Shown here piece by piece: positions 15,401-26,168 of a stretch of 64,000 nucleotides of DNA. Origin of the DNA: Erythrocercus mccallii (lineage: Eukaryota > Chordata > Aves > Passeriformes > Dicruridae). The stretch lies in NCBI GenBank assembly GCA_013397435.1, contig VZRG01001067.1:1-64000 (forward strand), in the 5' to 3' direction. The notes beneath the pieces are model-generated. The model had not been told where the DNA came from. It worked only from the letters and a program-made list of their open reading frames with translations, and ran no database searches. Each line of letters starts with the position of its first letter. The stretch's first letter is position 1. Made by a program: the position numbers and the translations under genes.

Positions 15401-15504
15401 TAGAAGTCCTCCTCCTCCTCGTGTGGGAAAGCTTGCTCTTGGATGAGATTTTTCCGGTACACTCGCCCCCCGATCCTTATCAAGGGCGGCCGCAGCACAT
15501 CCAT
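3353..15504 (-). CDS. ASCC1: ASCC1, activating signal cointegrator 1 complex subunit 1 (5' part of gene)
   Basis: Six coding exons on the minus strand: 15504-15396, 14240-14141, 13258-13161, 11917-11739, 5716-5580 and 3472-3353. They join in frame to residues 1-247; the remaining C-terminal exons must lie left of the window. The start ATG at 15504 gives the family N-terminus MDVLRPPLIRI. Residues about 65-125 form a KH domain with the GxxG loop GKKG (74-77). From about residue 130 a 2H-phosphoesterase (AKAP7/LigT-like) domain begins, and its first HxT motif is H178-L-T180; the second motif is outside. ASCC1 is a nuclear subunit of the ASCC complex (with ASCC2, ASCC3 and TRIP4), known for transcription coactivation and the ALKBH3 alkylation-damage response. 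The alternative exon found in one long human isoform, before the KH glycine loop, is not seen; exon 3 joins straight to the KH exon. The gene shares a CpG-island promoter with ANAPC16. Confidence 0.95.
5580..5716 (-). CDS. ASCC1: ASCC1 exon 6
   Basis: 137 nt starting in phase 0 with DHGVSSSLFQNPAKLHLTLG. The HLT triplet is the first HxT motif of the 2H-phosphoesterase fold. It continues through LVLLNEQEIQKACDLLQRCK. Acceptor TTTGTAG, donor GTAAGT. Confidence 0.94.
5717..11738 (-). other. ASCC1 intron 5, long unique sequence
   Basis: About 6 kb between exons 6 and 5, mostly non-repetitive and AT-richer than the gene flanks. A short CR1-like remnant may sit near 8470-8560. No exon, RNA gene or conserved motif was recognised. 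Confidence 0.6.
8465..8560 (-). mobile_element. Possible CR1 remnant
   Basis: CTTCCAAGGTCATCCAGTTG and the nearby CTGTCCAGGTGAGCC look like a very decayed reverse-oriented CR1. The match is short. Confidence 0.3.
11739..11917 (-). CDS. ASCC1: ASCC1 exon 5
   Basis: 179 nt encoding the end of the KH domain (VITGQHRSGV) and the start of the phosphoesterase-like domain (KKQPFTHFLSFALNQPAIQE). Acceptor CCCTGCAG, donor GTAGGG. It leaves phase 0 after CSK. Confidence 0.94.
13161..13258 (-). CDS. ASCC1: ASCC1 exon 4, KH-domain core
   Basis: 98 nt encoding YIIGKKGETKKRLETETRTS followed by ISIPKPGVEGQI. It contains the KH GxxG loop GKKG, which contacts nucleic acid in KH domains. Acceptor CCTCCAG, donor GTGAGT. 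Confidence 0.94.
14141..14240 (-). CDS. ASCC1: ASCC1 exon 3
   Basis: 100 nt, entered and left in matching phases. It encodes GDCADEPGDAFVVEETERGF and then the QVEVPSPLYK segment that leads into the KH domain. Donor GTGAGC; acceptor GTAG after a T-rich stretch. Confidence 0.9.
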
Positions 15505-15520
15505 CCTGCTCCTCCTGCCA
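15396..15520 (-). CDS. ASCC1: ASCC1 exon 2, first coding exon
   Basis: The acceptor GTTGTTGCAG ends at 15521. Sixteen untranslated bases precede ATG at 15504-15502, whose context GCAGGATGG is acceptable. The coding part is 109 nt (36 codons plus one base), ending in an acidic run EEEEDFYA. The donor GTAAGG starts at 15395. The exon leaves phase 1, matching the next exon. Confidence 0.93.
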
Positions 15521-15594
15521 CTGCAACAACAAAGACAGCTGTGCTAACTCAGGCCAAGGAAAAGCTAATTTCAGGGTTTCCTTGTGCATTGTGT

Positions 15595-15830
15595 CAGGAG
15601 GGACCTTAAAGCCCAGCTCGTTCCAGCCGCCTGCCATGAGCAGGGACACGTTCCACTATCCCAGGTGGCTCTGATGGGGCAGCCACAGCTTCTGTGAGCA
15701 ACCTGTGCCAGGGCCTCACCACCCTCATAGGAGAACAACTTCTAATATTCAGTCTCAACCTCCTCTCCTCGAGCTAAAAGCTCCTCCATGTACAGTCTTC
15801 AGAAGGGCAACACCTCCTCAAACCCCATGT
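15595..15830 (-). mobile_element. CR1 LINE fragment
   Basis: GGAGGGACCTTAAAGCCCAG, then CATGAGCAGGGACACGTTCC and ACTATCCCAGG are the reverse complement of the CR1 3' region. It lies in ASCC1 intron 1, in the same orientation as the gene. Confidence 0.8.
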
Positions 15831-16890
15831 GTCTCAGTCAAAGAGTAATCCTATGAGAAGTCACAAGTACGTAAAGCACAATCAAGTGAAAACAGGAAAA
15901 TTAAACAGTATGTAACTCTGAATTTCACAGCTTTCAGCTAAAACTCACTGTAACCTCAGTCAATGGGACATTTCATCGTTTCCTTGGGCTTTAGCTGGCA
16001 CCAAGTTAAAAATGTTTAGAGTGGAGAACATTTAACAGCGCTAAAACAAAGAGCTGGCAGTGTTCTGTCACAGACTTCACATCTTCATCACTTGAATTTC
16101 TATGTTCATTGGCATGGTTAATTTAATACGGGTTGTCTCAATTTTAAACCACAATCTGTTACTCAGGAAATATAGTTTCCACCAAAAAAATCACCTTTGT
16201 CAGAAGGTTTACCTGTCCACTGCAACAGAACAGGAAAAAATCAAGAGCTTGCCTCGGAAGCAACTAGCATTTATCACAGTGACATCAGGTTGAGAAGGTT
16301 AATACTTCTCCCCTCAGTTTGAGCCCCACCTTCTGAAATGACTCACAATCATCTGAACTTACACGGAAGATAAAAAAACCTTACACTTCAAGAAACGTAA
16401 TAATTCCTGTAGTTCAAGGGAAGCAGTGCAGACATAAACTATGGGCAATGGCAGAAAAAAACCCATGAAAGATCAGTCGCTGGGGCTTTTGCTTCCACAC
16501 AGGCTTTTTTGGAGGCGTTATGTTTTTAACACATTGGTGTCACAATTTCTTGACACAGGACTTCTGAAAAGTGAGCAGCTGCAGCCTTAGGGCAGGATCC
16601 GACTCCTGAGGGCAGGCTCCGGCTCCTGAGGGCAGGCTCCAGAGAGGCTGCGGGCGGCTCCGCGGTAACCGCCACCCAGCGAGGGCGGCAGAGGCACCGG
16701 CAGGGCGGGCACCGGCAGGGCCCGCACCGCGCACAGCCCGGGGGCGCCGAGAGTATTGCAGCAACAGAATCCCTCGGCTTTACGTTCGCACCCTTGCGGG
16801 AAGGGCGGCGGGAGCAGCGCAGCGCTCGCGTTCCCCCTGCCTCTGCCGCCATTTTGTCCCCGCTCCCCCCAACCCGCCCCGCCGGAAGTG

Positions 16891-16967
16891 GCGCGCTCCC
16901 GCCCCATCATGCACCGCGAGCGCGGCCACGCGCGCCGCCCGCACGGCGCCGCCGCCCGGGCTGCCAG
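16891..16967 (+). other. ANAPC16: Putative ANAPC16 non-coding exon 1
   Basis: CTGCCAG/GTGAAG gives a plus-strand donor at 16968, just downstream of the YY1 and ETS sites. ANAPC16 exon 2 starts with 16 untranslated bases, so a 5' non-coding exon is required. The left boundary is a guess. Confidence 0.4.
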
Positions 16968-17098
16968 GTGAAGGAGAGAGGGTTCGGGAGTGCACCGGGG
17001 AGCGCCGGGAGGCGGAGGCGGCCCAGGAAGGTGAAGAGCGACGGGATGAGCGCGCGGGGAGGGCGGAGGCCGCGGCGGCGCGTGGGCTCCGCACTCAC

Positions 17099-17150
17099 CG
17101 CGAAGCGGTTCGGCGGGGCCGTGGGCGGGAGGGCGGTGGAGGAGGCGTGG
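17099..17150 (-). other. ASCC1: Putative ASCC1 non-coding exon 1
   Basis: On the minus strand CTTCGCG/GTGAGTGC provides a strong donor at 17098-17097. ASCC1 exon 2 begins with untranslated sequence, so an upstream non-coding exon is required. The right boundary (transcription start) is a guess. Confidence 0.45.
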
Positions 17151-17614
17151 TCAGTGCAGGGGCGTGGCTATGGGCGTTGGGGCGTGGCCTATGGGGCAGG
17201 GGCGGGGAGCCCCACGGCCCCGCCCCCGCCAGCATGGCGGCTCCTGAGGCGCCTCAGGCGTTGGCTGGAGGTTCCTGTAACAGGCTCAGGCATCGCCCTG
17301 ACCTGCCGCCTCCTCTGCTCTGTGTTTGTTTGAAATAACCCCCCTGCAGCCACGCTGAGGAATCTGTCGGGTCTGCGAGCCCCAGCTGGCATCGTTTCAG
17401 CGCAGACGATCCTCGCACCTCCCTTATGAGCGGGGAGCTGAGCCCGAGGGTTTGCTGAGGGAAGCGTTGCTGGGTGTAGCATAGCAAAAATAAAAGTTTG
17501 TTTTATGCAGGCGGTTTTCCTCACGGCCCGTAAGCCCCCAGCCTCCTGTGAGCTGCTGTTTTCTGTGCTGCACACAGGAACCTTGAGCACTCTCGGGAAA
17601 CTTAAAAGGAATGG

Positions 17615-17855
17615 AGGAACAGGACAAAGGGAACGGCTTCCCCCTGTCAGAGGGCAGGGTTAGGTGGGATATTGAGAAGAAATTATTCCCTGTGAGCCCC
17701 TGGCACGGGTTGCCCAGAGGAGCTGTGGCTGTCTAATCCCTGCAAGTGTCCAAGGCCAGGTTGGATAGGATTTGCAGCAACCTGGGAGAGTGGAAGGTGT
17801 CCCTGCCTATGGCGGGGGTGGAATGAGATGAACTTTAAGGTCTTAAAACCCCATT
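17615..17855 (+). mobile_element. CR1 LINE fragment
   Basis: GGATATTGAGAAGAAATTAT-like sequence followed by GGTTGCCCAGAGGAGCTGTG and GGAATGAGATGAACTTTAAG is sense-strand CR1 3' region. It lies in ANAPC16 intron 1. Confidence 0.85.
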
Positions 17856-18746
17856 TTCTCCACAGAATCCTCAAGTGCTTTCCAAGAGCATAGTCTGTGT
17901 GCCCTACAGAGCCTGCAGAAGTGTACTAAATATGATAACAAAAATGAATGAAATGGGCAGGATAATTTGGAAGCACTTATAAGTATTTGGAGGAACAGCA
18001 AGTGCTGTCACTGATAAGGGCCACCTTTTTTACTATCAGAGAGGTACACGATGAGTTTTAAGTTGTGACAAACTCAGTACCTCTTAAAAACAAGACTGAG
18101 AAAAGAGTGTGCGAGAGGCAGCTGGAATTGTGCTGCACAGGCAGATGGATCCTCAGGTATTGCCAGTTTAAGTCAAATACAGTGTTTTGAAGGCAAAAGC
18201 ACGTCTGGAATGATGCAGAAAGCAGCTGCTGCATGTTAGGCACGGCGTGGCTCCGTGCAGGATGCAGCGCTGGAACTGGCAGTCCTGCAGCCTTCCAGGT
18301 TTTATGAGGCAGCAGGGCTTCTGTGTTTGTGCTCCTGGAAACAAGGAGGGGAAGAAAAGGAAAGAAACCCTGCCTTTCATGACCCTGGGGAGCGGGACAA
18401 GCGCCAGGGCAGCTAAAGGCTGGTGGATTCAGGCCAGCAACTTGTACCTTGTTATTTTTGTACATGCTCTGGATGAATTCTCAGGGGAATTCTGAGGGGT
18501 CAGAGCGGAGGTTACCTTCAGTTTTAGGGTGTGACAGCTCTGTGCCCATCCCCACAGTGGGTGCAGGCAGCTCTCCTACACATGCAGGGCAGCCTGGACA
18601 CTCTGGGGCAGCAGAGGCAGCTTCATCCTGCCTCTCACTGCCTTCATCCATCCTTGGAGATGTGGAGATGTGTGGCCGCTGGCTCTGCATCCCAGGGAAC
18701 TCCAAGACACCCTTCCTAACTCAGGTCCTGCTCTTTGTCCTTGCAG

Positions 18747-18904
18747 GCCGGGCTGGGATGCAATGGCAGCCTCCTCCTCATCCTCTTCGGCCGGTGGAGT
18801 CAGTGGCAGCTCGGTGACAGGGTCGGGGTTCAGTGTTTCAGACCTGGCGCCGCCCCGGAAAGCCCTCTTCACTTATCCCAAAGGAGCTGGGGAGATGCTG
18901 GAAG
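18747..18904 (+). CDS. ANAPC16: ANAPC16 exon 2, first coding exon
   Basis: The acceptor CCTTGCAG ends at 18746. ATG at 18763 is in a good context (GCAATGG). The coding part is 142 nt and ends MLE plus one base. Donor GTGATT at 18905. Confidence 0.95.
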
Positions 18905-21900
18905 GTGATTGCTGCTGCCCTTCTCCTTCCCCGCTCCTCCTCCAAGTCTCTGAACTTCGCATCCCACTGGTAAAAGCTGGAGATAGAAAGGAAGCACCAG
19001 GGCTTGGTTGGTCTCGGCTTTCCCACCAGTTGTTCGTGAGGAAGTGATTTTTCTGGCAGTCATCTGCCTTTTAGCTCCATGACAACACTTCAGACCAGGA
19101 AGCATCTACCTGAAAGGGAACATGACGGTGTTAATTGCTCATTGTTAGCTAATCCTTTGATGTCAGGCAGGGATTTCTGCGGGATAGCTGAGACAGGAGT
19201 ATTTGTCTTGGCAAAAGTAGTAATTTTCTTGGTTTGGGTTGGATTTGACTGGGTTAGTCCAGGAGGCAGCTTGTCTCCCTGCCAGCTTGCACCTGGGTGC
19301 CTGAGCCCTGCCACCGGCTTTGTCGGAATTGTAGAAGGAGAAGCCCTGCAAGCTCTGGGTGAGGGAGGAAGGGCAGGTCCTCCTGGTGACAAGGTTAAAC
19401 CAGGGTCTCTCCATCTGCTCCCTTTGAACTTCCCTTGTCACCGTGGGATGGCTGGAGTGTCCCTGTGGCAGCACAGCACAGCTGGGAACTGATGGCTGCG
19501 CCGTTGAAGGGTTTTTATTACGCATTAGAGCCCATATGCCAGGCTATTGAAGTAATTATGACTAAAGGTTTGCTCACAGAACTTAGCAAGCCCTCAAAAC
19601 AAATTAAAGTAATGAAACACTTCATGTTACCAAATAGACAGGCAGCTGTTCCTCCTGAGAGCAAGGACAGGACAGGGAGTCGAAGGAGAGAATCCAACAT
19701 TTAGGTTGGGAAAGGCCTCCAAGACCATCCAGTCCAGCCTGTGACTGATCCCTTCCTTGCACCAGAGCACTGAGTGCCACATCCAGTTGTTCTTTGCACC
19801 TCTGGGGACATTGACTCCACCACCTACCTGGACAGCTCCTTCCAATGTTTTTCCGAGAAAAAATTCCTGATGATGTCTCCACAATTCATTTGGGGCAGCA
19901 CTTGTAAGGGGAAGCTCTGAGCACAGTGAAACTCCAACTCTTCCCTGGGGTTCAGCTTTGGATTAGATTTTTCCAGTTTTGCCTTTGAAACTGCTCTCCA
20001 CATTGTTATGGCACAGAGCTTTAAATGGATTGTGCTTTGGGCTGATCTCTTTACTGGGAACACAGCAGTTTGCCTGCTCTTGTGGCAGCAGCAACGAAAC
20101 ACTGTCCCTGTTGCAGGAAGCTCTAGGTTGGCTTTTTAATTTCTGACACCAAAGGTGATACACCCGTTCTTTCATCAGCGGAGAAGCTGCAGTTTCCTCT
20201 TCAAAAATTCCCACTGATTGACTGATTTTTATTGCTACTTTTAACTATCTCACTTGTTTCTAAATAAGCCCATAGGTATTTTGGGGTTTTTTAGAAGGAA
20301 GCAGTATAAACTCTGTCAGTGCTTGGTACACAACTAGCTATGTTTTCCAGATTGCTTTATTTCTGAGTCACTTGCATGATCAATTACTGACTTGGATGGC
20401 AAGATACACATTATTTGAAACTCTGTGTAGGGTTATGGTCTGAGCCTGTGGGAAATTCTCAAGCATTCTAAGGACACAAGCGTCTGAGCCCTGAGGGAAT
20501 CAGAAACTGCCACAACATTACCTGGCTCCTCCTTAGCTTAACTTCTATTTAAAATGGACTAAAATTTTTTGTCAGAGGGGATGTAACAGAATTCCACCTG
20601 GGGTGTCTTCCCAGGTAGCATCAGGAACCAGCCAAAGCCCTGTGCAGGGTCCCAGGGGCTGCACTCAGCACAGGGGAAAGTGTCAGAATGCGGCAAGGGG
20701 GAACCCACGCCTCCGACATAAAAAATAGGAGTTCAGGGGCACTGAAGGCTGCTCAGCCTCAAACTCTGGGGTTCAGTCATCTCCTTTTTCCGTTTACAGA
20801 TGGCTCTGAGAGGTTCCTCTGCGAGTCTGTGTTCAGCTTTCAGGTTGCTTCGACATTAAAGCAAGTGAAGCACGGTAAGTGCCAAGTGCCGGCCGCATGT
20901 GGCTCGAGGGAGGTGGCGGGGGCAAAGCCTGACCTGCTCTTGGGTGCCAACCACAAGAAAGCAGAGAGAAGGCTAAGTCAGGCCACCACCGAGTCCTTTT
21001 GCAAGCCCTATGCAAAGCGCCGAGAGCCCACAGAGGCTGGGTGGGAACGGGCTGTGCCTCCCAAAGCTTGTTTTTCCATGGCTGTGTGGCAGCACAAGGT
21101 GAGGCTGTAGGAGGAGGTTCTGGGCAGGAAACGCCCACGCTCTGATCTCGTCCCAGCGCTGACTGTCTCTCTGGCCTGGGGCACAGAGACGCTCCATTCC
21201 ACCTTTGTTTCTCTGCTGAGCCCTTGTGGCCCTGGCAGGGTCAAGTGAGGTTTCCGGAGGCACTGGGGAGGCGGCCACGCGTGGCGTGGTGTGGCGTGGC
21301 GTGACAGGGCTGAGTCCACTCCCTGCCTCCCCAGGGAGCAGCCTGACATCCTGTTTGAACCTCTGCTTCCCTGCTGGGCCCTTTGCCCTCACCCAGGTGC
21401 CTGTGACCCAGCAATGGGCTTGGCTGCATCACAGCTTCGGTTCTCATAGAGCCCAGCAGCAGATCCTGTCTGCTTGCTTGAGGGTCACATCCTTTCTGGT
21501 CCTCGCCTCCTGTCAGCCAGAATGGTACTTCCACCTGTTGTCTCCGAATNNNNNNNNNNNNNNNNNNNNNNNNNNNNNNNNNNNNNNNNNNNNNNNNNNN
21601 NNNNNNNNNNNNNNNNNNNNNNNNNNNNNNNNNNNNNNNNNNNNNNNNNNNNNNNNNNNNNNNNNNNNNNNNNNNNNNNNNNNNNNNNNNNNNNNNNNNG
21701 TTTCCACAGCCCTGCTGTGGCTGTAGCTACCAGGGGCAGCTACATAGTCCGGCACCCCAATAGACACCAGCCACTGGAACTGTGGAGCATCTCCCTGCTT
21801 TCTTCCTGTGAGAAAGGTGAAGGGCTTAAAAAAAAGATCAAGGTCATCATTTTTTGGCTTGTTTGTTTGACAGTTCCCAAAAGGGTGCAGGAGGTGGAGT

Positions 21901-22739
21901 GAGAACAGTCCCTCTTAAAAGCACCCACTGCTGCAGTCAGCATAAATCACACAGTTTATATTACGCCTCTTGCTAGCCCTGGGCCGTCTTTCCAAGAGGC
22001 TGCAGTGAGCTTACAGCACTGTTGGACTTCCAGCAGAGCTGGGAGAAGGGATATTCCCATCCCTGCACCACTGCAGCACATTTAACTTAAAATGGACCCT
22101 GTGTGCCCAACACACAACTGGTTATAAATAAACCTGAGAGGAAGATGCTGTCTGGGGACCTTCCTCTCATTAGCAGGCTCTGGTTGCAGAGCGTCTCTGC
22201 CACACTCATCCAGGTCCTCCTCCAAGGATCTTCATCAAAAGCACAGTTCCTCCTGCTGCACCCAGCCCTACCGTGGGCTGACCAAGCCCTCTCTGAACTT
22301 CTCTGTTCTTCTGCGCTATAAATATTTATGCTTTATGAAATGAGCTTCCTCCTGTTTTCACCCCCATACACTAATGGGCCTGATGTTTCCCTGTTAGAAC
22401 TTGAATGTACATGGCACGGGCAGGGAGGGATAAACACACACTAGGGCAGAAAAGCCTGTCCCTGCTTTCTCCTCGCTGTTTGCACAGAGTAGGTTTGGAT
22501 TCAAATGGGCTCCGTGGGTTTTATTCTGCCCCGCTCCCCACTGACAGCTGGGAATTTGCATCTAATTGAAAGGTTTAATTGCACTGCCATTGCCAACCAC
22601 AGTTACCTTTGAACTCCTCACAGATCAACAAGTCGCAAGGATGGAAAAACTTGCCAGTCTGGTGGAAGAGCTGGAGGCAGATGAGTGGAGGTACAAGCCA
22701 ATAGAGCAGCTCCTGGGATTCACTCCCTCCTCAGGCTGA
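18763..22739 (+). CDS. ANAPC16: ANAPC16, anaphase-promoting complex subunit 16
   Basis: Three coding exons, 18763-18904, 20800-20874 and 22624-22739, join to 333 nt, a 110-residue protein plus stop. That is the human length as I recall it. The N-terminus is a Ser/Gly-rich flexible stretch ([17 protein letters not shown]). It is followed by the conserved [40 protein letters not shown] and [16 protein letters not shown] segments, ending GFTPSSG. The third segment is a predicted helix. APC16 is a small core subunit of the APC/C ubiquitin ligase, bound to the TPR subunits (APC3/APC7 side), and acts in mitotic exit. All splice sites are GT-AG and phases fit. A 150-N gap lies in the last intron but does not touch coding sequence. 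Confidence 0.97.
19690..19880 (-). mobile_element. CR1 LINE fragment
   Basis: CCAACATTTAGGTTGGGAAA, then CTCCAAGACCATCCAGTCCA, is the reverse complement of a CR1 3' end. It lies in ANAPC16 intron 2. Confidence 0.75.
20800..20874 (+). CDS. ANAPC16: ANAPC16 exon 3
   Basis: 75 nt encoding [20 protein letters not shown] and KQVKH. Acceptor CCGTTTACAG, donor GTAAGT. Phase 1 in and out. Confidence 0.96.
21550..21699. other. Assembly gap (150 N)
   Basis: A run of N inside ANAPC16 intron 3. Sequence on both sides is intronic. Confidence 0.99.
22624..22739 (+). CDS. ANAPC16: ANAPC16 exon 4, last coding exon
   Basis: 116 nt of coding sequence, [20 protein letters not shown] and then [18 protein letters not shown], stop TGA at 22737-22739. 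Acceptor CCTCACAG. Confidence 0.96.
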
Positions 22740-23375
22740 GCGTGTCTGAATCGCTGCTGTCAGGGAGCAGAAGAAAAACATTCCCTGGCCTGCCTTCAAA
22801 GCACCCCCCATTTATCAGATGCTGACAGCTGCATCAGCAGGATGGGGCTTTGGGTGTTTTTGAGAGTGGGGATCCCCCGTAAAGCTGCCAATAAATGGAA
22901 ATGAGGGGATTCTGTAGGTGCTTACAGGCTGGCAGGGCTTGGTTTCTGTAACTTAGAAGGCAGGATCAGCTGTACAGCCCTCGGAGAATCTCCTTATTTT
23001 TGAAAGAGGGGGGTACACAGACAGTGCGGCTGCGGGGAGGGTGACCCCGTAACTCAGTCCAGGCTCCCGCTGGAGCGCAGCCGGAGCGCTGGGTGAGCGG
23101 GGAAACCCTCTGGGGCAAATGCCAGAAGCACTCCTCAGCCCCAGCTGTCATTCTGAGGGATGGACACGAACTGTCCTGGGGTCGGGTGAGGGGCCAAGCA
23201 GTATCTCCTCCCTCAGCAGTGCCTCAGCCATTGCCCAAGCCGTTCCCTCTTCATCGCCGTTTCTCTGGCAGCGCTGGCAGGACACTGCTCTGTCTTTAAT
23301 ACCCTGAATCTTTGTCCTCTTTGTTCTGTATTAGATTTCTCTGTGACAATAAATAACTCTGTCTTTGAAACTCTT
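22740..23375 (+). other. ANAPC16: ANAPC16 3'UTR with two poly(A) signals
   Basis: AATAAA occurs at 22890-22895 and at 23348-23353; the second is followed by a T-rich GTCTTTGAAACTC stretch. Either could end the transcript. No ORF of interest. Confidence 0.6.
23348..23353 (+). terminator. ANAPC16 distal poly(A) signal
   Basis: Canonical AATAAA in GACAATAAATAACTC, about 610 bp after the stop codon, with downstream GT-rich sequence. Confidence 0.6.
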
Positions 23376-26126
23376 TATCTGGTCTGATCATGGAAACAAT
23401 CAGCTGTTTGGGAGCTAAGGAGGTTTAGTGAAGCTCAGAGGCAGATCGACTGTCCTGATGGTAGACTGAAGTTCAGTGTGAGAGGAACCAAACCATGCTC
23501 AAAAGTGGCTTGATTTAAGTCAGACTTTAATCCTGGTTTAACTTAGCCAGAGGAGAAGACCCTAGTTTAAAACCATCCATTTTAATCATCTTGTTTTTCG
23601 TATGTACTTCACTTCTGTTCCTGAAGGGAATTGGATTTCTGGATTTATCTGGCATAACCATTTCAACATGTTGATTTTCCACGGATGAGAGCCTTCGCCC
23701 CACGGCTCTGCTGGCCAGCAGGGGGTAGGAGCAGCACCGTATGCAAGCAATTATTTGATTTACTGCTCTAGATGCCTAATTTTTCCGTTTTCAACATCTT
23801 ACTTAGGAGACGATTGTATTTTTTACTCACTATTTCAGCCCAGCCACATCTGCATTGAAACAGATTAACTGGGATCCATTCCCATTTTAGATCACCAGCA
23901 ATTAGCTAAAACTGAGGGGGAAAAGTATACAGCCACCTTCTGTGTTTGTTGCTGTTAATAAATCAATTCCGGTGCCAGACTCAGCTCTGGGCAATCCAGA
24001 GCCCCACGCTGCCCGATCCGCAGGTGAAGCCGCAATTCCAGCTCCATGGAAATTCACCGCGCAGCTGCCGGAGCGGTGCAGGAGCGTTCTCACGTAGGGC
24101 TGCAGCTCAGCTGAGACTGTCCCACGCCGGCTGCCCCAGCCCCGGCCCCGGCCCGGAAAACCTCCTCCCCAGCCTTGGAGGGCTGCCAGGCGCTGCTCTG
24201 CGGGGGCCTCCTGCACAGTCAGCGGCTCCGCGGCCAGGAGCGCTCCAAACGTGACAGCAGGCGGGATTCAAACTCCATCCCAGATGGGGCTTGCTGGGGA
24301 AAGAAGGGAACGCTTCAGCCCTCCACTTTTTTGTTTGCTTGGTGGCATCTATTTTTAATCCTGTTTATTCCAGGCGCCTAAAGCTACCTCGGCCAATCCT
24401 CACCCCGTATCATTGTGGGGTTTGGGAACGGAGCAGCAAATCCCCCAAACCCCCTCACTCACAACTGGTACCCTCTGCTCGCTGACCCAGCACAATCAGG
24501 CACAGAAAGCTTTTCACTGCTCAGTTTGGGAAACTTTTCCACCCTGCCAGCCCTCCTGGGATGCTAGGGGCTCGGTGCCTGCAGCTCTGCCCAGGGGATG
24601 CAGTGCCCAAGCATTGCCCAGACTTCCCCACCCAGCTCCAAAATATGGCGGGGCTGAGATTTATCCCCCTCGCCCTCCTCCCATTCCTTGTTTTCCAGCA
24701 GTTCCTTATGCTGGGACAGAGCAAGAGCAGGGAACGTCCCAACTCTGTGCTGTACATGGTGTGTTTGTATGTGTGCCCAGCACCAAAATAGACACGTGTG
24801 AGAGCCATTGAGAGGAAGTGAAAAGTTCACCCTGTACAGTACTACGAATGCAAAAACATGTTGTTGGCCGTTCCCTCCTCCCGCTCAGTAAACACTTTAT
24901 GTAAGGCAGGGAGAACTGGAGGGATCCGTATGGGCAAAAACCTTCCATGCTCCCCCTCCTCCAAACCCAGGTTTTCCCTGGCAGCTGGAAATTCCCAAGC
25001 CAACCTATTTCCTGCTTTGCAGATCAGTGGGAAGGGGTGGATATTTCTCCTTGGGGTGTGGAAGCCCCGCGTTCCCCCCATCCCGGGGGTCCCGGGAGCT
25101 CGGGGCCGTTCAGCTGGGAGCGGAGCACAGCAGGGAGGGAGCCCAGCAGCTGCCAGAAAAACTTGATGCGGGGAGGGGAGGGAAAATAAAAACAGAGGCG
25201 AACAAAGAGCCTCGTTCAGGGCTGCTGGTTGGTTTTCCTGTGGGTGCTCGCAGCAGAACGTTATGTCCCAGCACAGGCCCCGCTCACACCTCCCCTCCGC
25301 GGCTCCTCTCGCCGCTGGCCATGGCCCCGGCGCAGGCCACGGCGCCAAGGCACGCGCTCGCCTTGCTGCCCGGGCAGGCTGCCTGCTGGGAAAGCCTCTG
25401 CCAACATCGAGGATGCAGCGGTGTGGGGCGGCACCCCCAGAAGTGCCCTCTGCCATCTTTTCCCCCAGAAGCACCCAAGGGGAGATGAGTTTCACAGCCC
25501 ACACCCTGCCAACGACACCGTGCCGACCCAGGGCTCAACCCGGCGCTCGGCATCTCAGCTGCCAAAACCTGCTCACTGCTCTCCTGGATGCACGTTCCTT
25601 GTTCCTCTGCCTGGCTCCTGCAGCTGCTTGTCCCAGGGGTGAGAGACAGGCCCGGAAGGTTTGGCTGTGGCACAGACCTGCCTGGCCAGCAGCGTGCCAG
25701 GACGTGCCACCGCGTCCCACGCAGCCACAGCTCACCTGTCAGAGCTGGTCACAGGCTCGGGAGATGCAGGGTCACCCCTCGTGTGCCTGTCACCCTCAGC
25801 CACAACCAGGGAGCCGGTGTGAAGGACATCTACCCCACCAGGCACTTAGGGGGCACAGTAAAAACCATGGCCTCAGCCCCTCTGTTACTTGGACACAGAG
25901 GATCCCACCGGTGTCTGTGCCAACCCAGTGTGCCAAAGCAGTGTGCAAATTTACCTAATAGCGACTTTTTGGGCCACAGAGCTGCTGGGAAAAAACCCAT
26001 GAAGCCAGGGACTCCTTCATCGCAGTTAGCCCCTGGGGCAGGAATTTGCTCCCCACCACACAGGGGGCACAGTTTGCATCAGACGTGAGCCAGGGCACTC
26101 GCTGAACCCCTCAGTACATCTCCGCC

Positions 26127-26168
26127 CTTCCTCCTCCTCCTCTTCCTCCTCCTCCTCCTCCTTCTTCC
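26127..26168 (+). repeat. (CCT)n pyrimidine microsatellite
   Basis: About 42 bp of CCTCCTCCTCCTCTTCCTCC repeated, interrupted by TT dinucleotides. Confidence 0.9.

Larger units (their letters stand above)
16560..17330. promoter_or_regulatory. CpG island, bidirectional ASCC1/ANAPC16 promoter
   Basis: A GC- and CpG-rich block between the ASCC1 and ANAPC16 coding exons. It holds a YY1-type motif GCCGCCATTTTG (16845-16856), an ETS/GABP site CCGGAAGTG (16882-16890) and several GC boxes (GGGGCGTGGC near 17159 and 17180, GGGGCGGGG near 17200). These motifs are typical of TATA-less housekeeping bidirectional promoters. Transcription start positions are inferred, not seen. Confidence 0.8.

Noticed and set aside
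16591..16640. Short 20-bp tandem (GGCTCCTGAGGGCAG-like, about 2.5 copies)
   Set aside because: Too few copies to call a minisatellite of interest; ordinary CpG-island low complexity.
25263..25958. 231-codon plus-strand ORF upstream of DDIT4
   Set aside because: Arg/Pro/Ala-rich composition typical of chance ORFs in GC-rich DNA; other frames are open too; no homology recognised.
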